This document shows, piece by piece, positions 32,592 to 39,694 of a DNA stretch of 64,000 bases. This DNA is from Bacillota bacterium. GTDB lineage: Bacteria > Bacillota > Clostridia > Oscillospirales > Ruminococcaceae. The DNA lies in assembly GCA_023396225.1 (NCBI GenBank), contig JAEWWT010000026.1:24758-88757 (forward strand), written 5' to 3'. The notes under the pieces were generated by a model that saw nothing but the letters and a program-made list of their open reading frames with translations, did no database searches and was not told where the DNA came from. How positions within the stretch are numbered: position 1 is the stretch's first letter; each line of letters starts with the position of its first letter. Made by a program: the position numbers and the translations under genes.

Positions 32592-34943
32592 TCATTTCGT
32601 TTGTTTTGTTTCGACACGTTCTTTTATAATAGATTTCTTTAACTTTTTTTCCTCATATAGCAAACTGTCTGCTCTTGCTACAATTTCGCTTATTTCTGTG
32701 CATGCTGAACATTTGAATTCATATATACCTGCACTTAAATGTACAATATAAGGCTTGCCGCTATTTGAATTAAAAGCTTTTGAGATATTCTCCATTCGGC
32801 TTTTAAAATATTCTGTACAGTTCGTCATGTCGGTAATAGCAAAGACAGCAAACTCATCTCCGCCTATTCGTCCTACAATATCAGATGCACGGAAGCAATC
32901 TTTAAGAATTGTTGCAGCACTTTTAATTGCAAAATCGCCATCTTCATGCCCGTACACATCATTGATCTGTTTAAGGCTGTCAAGATCAGCAAAAACAAAT
33001 ATAGCATTTTTACCTTCATTAACGATTGAACTGATAGCAGTTCCCGTTATATCGTAAAAACCTCTTCTGTTGTATATGCCTGTAAGTTCATCCGATTTTG
33101 AAATGAAGTCAAGCTTGTTATTGTTTTCTTTAATATGTTCCAGAGTACGTTCAAGCTGATGCTGGATTTTGTTTTGATTTTCAATAAGACTGGCAATTCT
33201 CATTGCAGCACTTAACTGAGAAGAAAGTGACGGTAAAAGATAAAAATAATCCTGATCAAGTTCACAAACAAGCACACCATACTGGTAATCTCCTGTATAA
33301 AGAGGACAGATTACAAGGTTATAGCGTTCATTCTGAGGAAGATATTCATTTTTTAAAACCTTTTTTGAAGACATGATAATTTCTTCAGTGCAATTGCAGA
33401 AGATACCGTCACGGTTCATATATGCAACAAGACTGATTTTATCAGGGGTGTGCCAATCCATATTTTCAAAATGGCAGATTGATTTTATATATTTGTATAT
33501 GTATGCACTTTTAAAGTTCACTTCAGAAATTTTAAGTAAAACCTCTTTGTAGTATAAATATATGTTTTCATTTACACATACGAGCTTCTTAATTATGTCG
33601 TTTACATTTTCAGAAAGAACATTTGTATTATCATACTTCTTATCCTTGAATTTAAGATACTGAATTGTAGCAATGCTGATCAGATCAACAAAGATATCAT
33701 CTGTTTTACGCAATAAATCTTCATTGTTTTTAAAGACAGAAAGCAAGTGCTTACGGATAACAGTAAGAATATTGATCTGAATATTTTCATCAGTAGCATT
33801 GAAGAAGTCATAATCCAGAGTAGTCTCATAGCTTACAAGAATTTCTTTTTCAAGGGCATGAAGTTCTAACAATTCAGTATTCCCTGATAAAAGCTCCAAA
33901 TATTTTAAAAGTTTCTGAATAAAAGTTTTATATTTAATAGCAACTTTTTCAGTATCTTTAAATACTCTATCCTTTCCAAACATGTAGTTGCTTAAAATAT
34001 CGCAAATTAAATCAGCAGAAAGTTGACATGCAGCCAGTTCAGGAAGTAGTTTTGATGAAATAATTCTTGATGGGCATCCGCATGAATTTCTTATTACAAG
34101 GGAAGATGTAACTGTTTTGTGCAATGGCTTTTGGGTTTTAATAAAATTCTCACATTCAAGAACAGCATAATATCCAAGGTTTGTTGCTTCACATTCAACA
34201 GAAGTCAATGAAGGAGTAAGGTATTGAGCTTCAACAGAATTATCAAAGCCCATTACCAGAATATCACGACCAATTTCAATTTTTCGATTTTTCATAATCT
34301 CATACCCGCATATAGCCATCTGATCATTAGCAAAAACTATTGCTTCAATATCAGGATTATTGTCAAGAAGTTTTTCAATTGCTTTATGACTACGGATTGA
34401 GAAATTACCATATGTAATCAGGTTATCATTTATTGGTATACCATTTTCAATAAGTGTGTTTTTATATGTTTCAAGACGCTCATTTGCGTCTGCATTTGTA
34501 AGTGAACCGCTGACAAAACCTATTTTAGTCTTGCCATGTTCTTTGATGATATGGTTAATACCATCTTTAAGTCCTGTAACATTATCAACACTGATTGAAG
34601 AGTAATTTTCGTCTTTCATGTTGAGAGTGACTATGGGAATTTTGTTGAATTTTTTTAAGAAATCCAGCTTTATCTGCTTATCAGCAGTATTGCCTATGGT
34701 TTCTATGGAAACAATAAGAACATCAAGAATTGAAGGATCGGCATATGAGAATATAGTATTGTACTGGTAATCAAATTCTGAACTTTTTAGGCTTTTATCA
34801 ACATCACATATGTATCTGCCGGGAAACATAATTACATTAGCATCAATTTCTTTAGATGCTTCGATAATTCCTTTGGTAATTGACTGTTCATACTTGTTAT
34901 TAATCATGCTTGAAAAAAAGCCGATATTTAAATGTCTCTTCAT
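32592..34943 (-). CDS. LacI-type sugar-binding sensor fused to GGDEF (diguanylate cyclase)
   Basis: About 783 residues from ATG 34943 (MKRHLNIGFF). This start is preferred because the Shine-Dalgarno/hairpin layout matches three other genes; ATG 34955 is in frame. Residues 1-290 form a periplasmic-binding-protein-like fold as in LacI regulators, but without the DNA-binding helix-turn-helix and without a signal peptide, so it is cytoplasmic. A helical middle region (about 300-600) follows. A GGDEF domain then has DELTGIYNRRGF, FADLDSLKQINDVYGH and the intact catalytic IGGDEF (about residue 700). It probably makes c-di-GMP in response to an internal sugar-like ligand. Confidence 0.9.
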   Translation of the reverse strand: MKRHLNIGFFSSMINNKYEQSITKGIIEASKEIDANVIMFPGRYICDVDKSLKSSEFDYQYNTIFSYADPSILDVLIVSIETIGNTADKQIKLDFLKKFNKIPIVTLNMKDENYSSISVDNVTGLKDGINHIIKEHGKTKIGFVSGSLTNADANERLETYKNTLIENGIPINDNLITYGNFSIRSHKAIEKLLDNNPDIEAIVFANDQMAICGYEIMKNRKIEIGRDILVMGFDNSVEAQYLTPSLTSVECEATNLGYYAVLECENFIKTQKPLHKTVTSSLVIRNSCGCPSRIISSKLLPELAACQLSADLICDILSNYMFGKDRVFKDTEKVAIKYKTFIQKLLKYLELLSGNTELLELHALEKEILVSYETTLDYDFFNATDENIQINILTVIRKHLLSVFKNNEDLLRKTDDIFVDLISIATIQYLKFKDKKYDNTNVLSENVNDIIKKLVCVNENIYLYYKEVLLKISEVNFKSAYIYKYIKSICHFENMDWHTPDKISLVAYMNRDGIFCNCTEEIIMSSKKVLKNEYLPQNERYNLVICPLYTGDYQYGVLVCELDQDYFYLLPSLSSQLSAAMRIASLIENQNKIQHQLERTLEHIKENNNKLDFISKSDELTGIYNRRGFYDITGTAISSIVNEGKNAIFVFADLDSLKQINDVYGHEDGDFAIKSAATILKDCFRASDIVGRIGGDEFAVFAITDMTNCTEYFKSRMENISKAFNSNSGKPYIVHLSAGIYEFKCSACTEISEIVARADSLLYEEKKLKKSIIKERVETKQTK

Positions 34944-34953
34944 AATTATGCCC

Positions 34954-34978
34954 ATGCTTCCGTAGAAGCATACCTCCT
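34954..34978 (-). promoter_or_regulatory. UNCG-type hairpin between Shine-Dalgarno and ATG of the LacI-GGDEF gene
   Basis: Minus strand AGGAGGT, then ATGCTTC-TACG-GAAGCAT, then 10 nt, then ATG 34941-34943. The stem is a perfect 7 bp closed by C-G on a UACG tetraloop, an exceptionally stable RNA loop type. The linear spacing is 28 nt. Confidence 0.7.
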
Positions 34979-34984
34979 CTCTTT

Positions 34985-35045
34985 GATGTTTTGTGTGATT
35001 TTAAAAATCAAAATTTCGACCGATAGTTCGAAAAACACAAAAATC
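34985..35045 (-). promoter_or_regulatory. Predicted three-way junction in the LacI-GGDEF leader
   Basis: On the minus strand GATTTTTGTG (35036-35045) pairs with CACAAAACATC (34985-34995) and encloses two hairpins: TTTCGA/TCGAAA (35014-35033) and TGATTTT/AAAATCA (34996-35010). It sits directly upstream of the Shine-Dalgarno hairpin. Confidence 0.5.
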
Positions 35046-35047
35046 AG

Positions 35048-35073
35048 AGTTTGAAAGATTTTTCTTTCAAACT
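35048..35073 (-). terminator. Perfect 11-bp hairpin after the FapA-like gene
   Basis: AGTTTGAAAGA and TCTTTCAAACT pair without mismatch around a four-base loop. It is followed on the minus strand by CTGATTTTTG, so termination may be partial. It lies 32 bp after the FapA-like stop. Confidence 0.55.
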
Positions 35074-35104
35074 AGCCTCCATAATTCAAAGTCGCTTTAA
35101 TTTC

Positions 35105-36535
35105 TTATAGTGGAGCAGTAACAATGTCGCCAAGTTCATCAAGATATATTTTGCAGTGTACAGTTTCAGATTCAAATTTATAAACACAGTCATTTATCGT
35201 AACTTTTACGCCTGGATAAACAGTTCCTTTACAAACTATTGCAAGATACTGCTTCTGCTGCAAAGCAAGCTCTATTTCAGCAATCCTTTTAAGATGCTTT
35301 TTCTTTTCCATGCTGAGCATTACCCTTGAACGGACAGAAGACCCAAGCAACTCTTCCTTATCTTCCGGCAATCGGAAAATAGCTTTCTTTTTCTCGGAAA
35401 GAAAATCTACAATCTGATTACATCTCAAAATCTTTGTATCAATTTCAGTAATTGCTTTTTCCAGTTTGTTTTTTTCTTCGGCAAGAATTGCATTGTCGCC
35501 AATAAAAAGCTCTGTAAGAGTATAGTTTTTACTGCCTATATTCTGACATTCTGCACCTTTCAGACTGGTGTATTTTCCACCCATAAGGCTTCCTCTTGCA
35601 TCCTTTGCAATTAAAGTCTGTCCACAGTATACATTACATATTACGAAATTCTGAGCAGTTACTGACCCATCACATGTAATGTCGGAGTGTTCACAGAATC
35701 CGAAAACAGCATCCCCATGATTAATAACTTTTGAGTTAATACAGCCTTTTTTTATAGTTACATTTTTGCCTGCTTCTATTGAGCACCCAGTGACATTACC
35801 CATTACAGTTACATTCTGCATTGAGGAAACCTTGAAGCCTTCACAAATCTCTCCCTTAATGATAATATCTCCGATAAAGTCAAGATTTCCAACGGAAGAA
35901 TCAACGTCTCCTTTAATAGTAACAACAGTATCTACACAGAATGCTCCAGCTCTATAAACAAGGTTTCCGTTTACAGATGCAATGATTTTACTTCCGTCTT
36001 TGGTAAGTTCAGTATTGCTTCCTAATCCGAAAACAGCATTTACACCAGGTCTTTGAGCAACGCTGTTGCCCTTCAGGTCTGTTCCTGGTGTGCCTTCGGT
36101 CGGAAAAGTAATCTCTGCTATTACTGTATTGCTTGTTATATTTCTAATGATACCAAGATCTTTATAATCAACAAAGCCTTTTGCATTTTCAATTGGCTTT
36201 GCTTCAGATGTCTTTTCAAAGTTGTATTTAATTGTACCATTGTTGCCTTCTACAGGGGCAGTCCACTTTGCTATTGAAACCTGATTTTCAAAATTTTTGC
36301 TGTGAATAGCTTGATTTATAGCACTTGAATCTATTCCGTAAACTATTCCTATCTTTTTAAGTTCATTCATTACTCTGTCAAAGTCAACTTCTTTGCCCCC
36401 ATTTGAAGCTCCGTAAAGAATCATAAAAGCTTCAGAGCAGCTAGGGTTTATAGAAATAATAACATCACCGTCTACAGGAGTTGTTTGATTGCTAGGTGTA
36501 GTGTTGTTATTCTCAGATAAATTAGTATCTCCCAT
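35105..36535 (-). CDS. FapA/DUF342 family protein
   Basis: About 476 residues from ATG 36535 (GGAGG upstream; an ATG at 36547 is in frame but overlaps that site). The layout is that of FapA/DUF342: an N-terminal region with GNNGTIKYNFE and VDYKDLGIIRNIT, then a central right-handed beta-helix of repeated V/I-x-G-x-V units (about residues 190-340), then a C-terminal coiled coil and small beta domain. Family members bind polymers or act in flagellar and cell-surface control; the exact role is unknown. It is the first gene of the signalling cluster and carries copy 2 of the repeated leader element. Confidence 0.82.
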   Translation of the reverse strand: MGDTNLSENNNTTPSNQTTPVDGDVIISINPSCSEAFMILYGASNGGKEVDFDRVMNELKKIGIVYGIDSSAINQAIHSKNFENQVSIAKWTAPVEGNNGTIKYNFEKTSEAKPIENAKGFVDYKDLGIIRNITSNTVIAEITFPTEGTPGTDLKGNSVAQRPGVNAVFGLGSNTELTKDGSKIIASVNGNLVYRAGAFCVDTVVTIKGDVDSSVGNLDFIGDIIIKGEICEGFKVSSMQNVTVMGNVTGCSIEAGKNVTIKKGCINSKVINHGDAVFGFCEHSDITCDGSVTAQNFVICNVYCGQTLIAKDARGSLMGGKYTSLKGAECQNIGSKNYTLTELFIGDNAILAEEKNKLEKAITEIDTKILRCNQIVDFLSEKKKAIFRLPEDKEELLGSSVRSRVMLSMEKKKHLKRIAEIELALQQKQYLAIVCKGTVYPGVKVTINDCVYKFESETVHCKIYLDELGDIVTAPL

Positions 36536-36555
36536 AGTAACCTCCATTTCTTTTT

Positions 36556-36645
36556 GCTATTTATTGCATTTTTACAATGCAAAAATTCTGTTCTTGTATT
36601 TGCATAAAAGGAATAAATAGCTTTATAAAAAATATTTTTACGCTA
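36556..36645 (-). promoter_or_regulatory. Repeated leader element, copy 2 (FapA-like gene)
   Basis: Minus strand TAGCGTAAAAAT, GCTATTTATTCC, TGCAAATACAA, then an extra hairpin region with CAGAATTTTTGC, then AATAAATAGC ending 20 nt before the ATG. The inner CAGAATTTTTGC is shared with copy 4. Upstream AAAAGGAG lies just before TAGCG, as in copy 1. Confidence 0.75.
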
Positions 36646-36693
36646 TACTCCTTTTTAAACAAGTAGATAATTATTACAATTATTTATAATACA

Positions 36694-36722
36694 ATTATAT
36701 AACAAATCTTATTTTTTTACAA
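36694..36722 (-). promoter_or_regulatory. Promoter of the FapA-like signalling cluster
   Basis: Minus strand TTGTAA, 17-nt spacer, TATAAT. It gives a leader of about 150 nt containing the repeated element copy 2. Confidence 0.55.
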
Positions 36723-36767
36723 GTTTATTTTAATATATTTATATTTTTTAGTACATTTTTTACATAC

Positions 36768-36797
36768 TTGACTAAAAATTGTAATATATCATATAAA
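36768..36797 (+). promoter_or_regulatory. Promoter of the carboxynorspermidine synthase-like gene
   Basis: Plus strand TTGACT, 18-nt spacer, TATAAA. The leader is about 125 nt. Confidence 0.55.
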
Positions 36798-36930
36798 TAT
36801 ATGAAACTGGATATTTAATTTTTAAGTTGTTGCTGTTGCGAAAAAGAAATATCTGTGTTATAATTTCATTATTTATTAATGCGCTTGAAAATATATTATT
36901 TCTGAAATTCGGAAAGGATGGTCTAAAATA

Positions 36931-38133
36931 GTGGGAAGAGCATTGATTATTGGATGCGGCGGTGTTGCATCGGTTGTTATACACAAGTGTTGCCAGAATG
37001 ATGAGGTTTTTGAGGAGATAATGATTGCGTCACGTACCAAGTCAAAGTGTGATGCAATAAAAGAAAAGCTTAGCGGAACTACTAAAACAAAGATACAGAC
37101 TGCAAAAGTTGATGCTGATAATGTATCAGAGCTTGTTGCGCTTATGAAGAGTTTTAAGCCTGATATATGCATTAATGTTGCATTGCCTTATCAGGATCTT
37201 ACTATAATGGATGCGTGTCTTGAATGCAAGGTTGACTATGTTGATACAGCAAATTATGAGCCGGTTGATACTGCAAAGTTTGAATATAAATGGCAGTGGG
37301 ATTACAGAGAGAGATTTGAAAAGGCAGGAATAACTGCTCTTCTCGGAAGTGGATTTGATCCGGGTGTAACGGGAGTTTTCTGTGCATATGGTCAGAAACA
37401 TTATTTTGATGAAATAAATTATATAGATATTCTTGACTGCAACGCAGGTGATCATGGCTATCCATTTGCTACAAATTTTAATCCTGAAATTAATATAAGA
37501 GAAGTATCAGCAAAGGGATCATATATTGAAGATGGCAAATGGGTTGAAACTGAACCTATGGAAATTAAGAGAGTTTACAATTTCCCAGAGGTAGGTGATA
37601 AGGATATGTATCTTCTTCACCATGAGGAATTGGAATCACTTGCTCTTAATATAAAAGGTATAAAAAGAATCCGTTTCTTTATGACTTTCGGACAAAGTTA
37701 TCTAACACATCTGAAATGCCTTGAAAATGTCGGCATGACTTCTATTGAGCCAATTGACTTTGAAGGAAAGAAAATTGTTCCGTTGCAGTTCCTTAAAGCT
37801 GTTCTTCCTGATCCTGCTTCTCTTGGTCCAAGAACAAAGGGTAAAACAAACATTGGATGTATTATGCAGGGTTTCAAGGACGGAAAAACGGTTAAGTACT
37901 ATGTTTACAATGTATGTGTGCATGAGGAATGCTATGCTGAAGTTGGTTCACAGGCAATCTCATATACAACAGGAGTTCCAGCAATGATAGGCGCAATGAT
38001 GGTTATGACAGGCAAGTGGAAAAAGCCCGGTGTATATAATATAGAAGAATTTGACCCTGATCCGTTTATGGACGCTCTTAATAAATGGGGACTTCCTTGG
38101 AAGGAAAGTTTTAATCCTGATCTTGTAGATTAA
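36931..38133 (+). CDS. Saccharopine dehydrogenase family, carboxynorspermidine synthase-like
   Basis: 400 residues with an N-terminal Rossmann fold (ALIIGCGGVASVVIHKC) and the saccharopine dehydrogenase layout (INVALPYQDLTIMDACLE, YVDTANYEP, GSGFDPGVTGVFCAYG). Proteins of this length in Clostridia are usually carboxynorspermidine (or carboxyspermidine) dehydrogenases of the aspartate-semialdehyde polyamine route. The usual partner decarboxylase is not adjacent. The GTG start at 36931 is set by the start of the Rossmann strand, with AAGGATGG upstream. Confidence 0.8.
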   Translation: MGRALIIGCGGVASVVIHKCCQNDEVFEEIMIASRTKSKCDAIKEKLSGTTKTKIQTAKVDADNVSELVALMKSFKPDICINVALPYQDLTIMDACLECKVDYVDTANYEPVDTAKFEYKWQWDYRERFEKAGITALLGSGFDPGVTGVFCAYGQKHYFDEINYIDILDCNAGDHGYPFATNFNPEINIREVSAKGSYIEDGKWVETEPMEIKRVYNFPEVGDKDMYLLHHEELESLALNIKGIKRIRFFMTFGQSYLTHLKCLENVGMTSIEPIDFEGKKIVPLQFLKAVLPDPASLGPRTKGKTNIGCIMQGFKDGKTVKYYVYNVCVHEECYAEVGSQAISYTTGVPAMIGAMMVMTGKWKKPGVYNIEEFDPDPFMDALNKWGLPWKESFNPDLVD

Positions 38134-38147
38134 AATTAGTTAATAAT

Positions 38148-38195
38148 AAACAATGCATTTTTGAAATAAGTTTTTCAAAGTGCATTGTTTTTTAT
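38148..38195 (+). terminator. Terminator after the saccharopine dehydrogenase-family gene
   Basis: AAACAATGCA pairs with TGCATTGTTT, with additional TTTGAAA/TTTCAAA pairing inside, followed by TTTTAT. Confidence 0.85.
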
Positions 38196-38398
38196 ACATA
38201 TTTTTTTGCTTTGCTCTAAAAGATACATATTAAATGTAAACAATAAAAAATAAAAATTTGGTTAACAAGGAATTTTATAGATCTAATAAGTAAACAGCAA
38301 AAACAATTAAATGCCAATAATTGCATATATAGTTGTATATATTTCATAAATTTAAAGGGTTTATATACAGTTAAACTAACAAAAATTATTTTAGACCA

Positions 38399-38427
38399 TT
38401 GACAAAAGCATGTATTAGCGCTACTAT
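38399..38427 (+). promoter_or_regulatory. Promoter of the LacI regulator gene
   Basis: Plus strand TTGACA, 17-nt spacer, TACTAT. Transcription would begin just upstream of the operator at 38440-38455, giving autorepression. Confidence 0.75.
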
Positions 38428-38439
38428 TATCTCACGGAA

Positions 38440-38455
38440 TACGTAAACCTTTACT
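38440..38455. promoter_or_regulatory. LacI-type operator 1 (regulator gene)
   Basis: TACGTAAACCTTTACT, with the inverted core GTAAA-CC-TTTAC. The identical 16-mer occurs at 39602-39617 upstream of the allose operon. Only these two copies were noticed in the window. Confidence 0.75.
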
Positions 38456-38484
38456 CAACTTTTTGACGAAAGGAGAAAGTATTT

Positions 38485-39480
38485 ATAGAAAAGAAAAAAA
38501 TATCAATAATTGACGTGGCTAAAGAAGCTGGAGTTTCAACTGCAACTGTCTCAAGGGTAATAAATAACCTTGGAGGGTATTCAGCTGAAACTGAAGCAAA
38601 AGTCAAAAAAACTATTGAAGAATGCGGATTTACTCCGAATGTCAATGCTATTGGACTAAGAACCAATAAAAGTCATAGTATTGGGGTAATTGTTCCTGAT
38701 ATTACAAATAACTTTTTCGCAAAGATAATACATGAACTTGATATTTTCTTCCTGAAGCATAAGTATTCACTTTTGATATGTGATTCAAACGAAGATTATG
38801 ATCTGGAAAATATGCATATAAATAATCTTGTCGAAAAAAATGTTGACGGAATAATTTACATTTCGGGACAGAATGAAATTAAAAACATCAATAACGTAAG
38901 AAATATTCCTGTTGTCTATATAGACCGAGCTCCACAGAATGCGGAAGTACTTATACTTTCGGATAATGAGGACGGTGGTTATCTGGCAGGGAAGGAGCTT
39001 ATTGCAAAAGGCTGCAAGAAAATACTTTTTTTGAGGGATACAAGACTTGCTTCAACAATCCGTCAGAGAAGAAGAGGCTTTTTAAATGCTCTTGATGAAA
39101 ACGGCATGGCTCTTGACAATGTGATGGAATCAACATGTTATCCTGTTTATGAAGACGCAAAGGAGACAATTGAAAAATTACTTGATGAAAAGGGCTGCTT
39201 TTTTGACGGAATATTTGCTACGAATGATGTAATGGCACTCGGATGTATTCATGCATTAAAAAATCACAATATTTCTGTTCCTCAGCAGGTTAAGGTGGTT
39301 GGATTTGATAACGTTTCATTTTCAGAATTTTCAAACCCTCCGATAACAACAATTTCTCAGGATACAGAAGCTCTTGCATTAAAAGCGGGACAAACAGCAC
39401 TTGACCTTATATGTCGGAAAAAAATAAAGGATCAAGTTACAATTATACCTGTCACACTTGTCAAAAGGGATTCTACCTAA
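38485..39480 (+). CDS. alsR: LacI-family regulator of the allose operon (non-canonical start)
   Basis: About 331 residues. The N-terminal helix-turn-helix (KKISIIDVAKEAGVSTATVS) is complete only if translation begins upstream of the first standard start codon (GTG 38515). The best start by position is ATA at 38485, 9 nt after AAGGAG; no ATG, GTG or TTG is in frame between the ribosome binding site and the helix-turn-helix. The sugar-binding domain (IGVIVPDITNNFFAKII through VVGFDNVSFSEF) ends with a typical C-terminus. The gene lies before the allose operon and a matched operator pair. The gene name is inferred from context. Confidence 0.8.
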   Translation: MEKKKISIIDVAKEAGVSTATVSRVINNLGGYSAETEAKVKKTIEECGFTPNVNAIGLRTNKSHSIGVIVPDITNNFFAKIIHELDIFFLKHKYSLLICDSNEDYDLENMHINNLVEKNVDGIIYISGQNEIKNINNVRNIPVVYIDRAPQNAEVLILSDNEDGGYLAGKELIAKGCKKILFLRDTRLASTIRQRRRGFLNALDENGMALDNVMESTCYPVYEDAKETIEKLLDEKGCFFDGIFATNDVMALGCIHALKNHNISVPQQVKVVGFDNVSFSEFSNPPITTISQDTEALALKAGQTALDLICRKKIKDQVTIIPVTLVKRDST

Positions 39481-39566
39481 ACACAAAAATACAAAATGGT
39501 ACAAAAAGTTAAGTAATAATTTATGTAAAAAAACAAGAAAAAAATAATAACGAGAAGGCGATATAT

Positions 39567-39587
39567 ATCTCACATTTTTTGTGAGAT
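39567..39587 (+). other. Perfect hairpin between regulator and allose operon
   Basis: ATCTCACA-TTTTT-TGTGAGAT (8-bp stem). It has no T tail, so it may be an operator or mRNA structure and not a standard terminator. The half-site ATCTCAC also occurs before operator 1 (38429-38435). Confidence 0.5.
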
Positions 39588-39601
39588 ACTAATTTCAGCG
39601 T

Positions 39602-39617
39602 TACGTAAACCTTTACT
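39602..39617. promoter_or_regulatory. LacI-type operator 2 (allose operon)
   Basis: Identical 16-mer to operator 1, TACGTAAACCTTTACT, about 80 bp upstream of alsA. No clear promoter boxes were identified around it. Confidence 0.75.
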
Positions 39618-39694
39618 AAATTATTTACACAAAAAACATATTGTATTTCCATATATATGTATGCAAAATAACGATAAAGAATGGGTGAGATATA

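Noticed and set aside
34956..34974. A short open frame starting at the ATG inside the hairpin right after AGGAGGT, overlapping the LacI-GGDEF start
   Set aside because: It encodes about 23 codons without conservation evidence, and the other three hairpin-bridged genes do not all have such a frame. The hairpin bridge explains the layout better.
39567..39587. Standard terminator for the LacI regulator
   Set aside because: The stem is perfect but no T run follows, so it is listed as a hairpin of unknown role.
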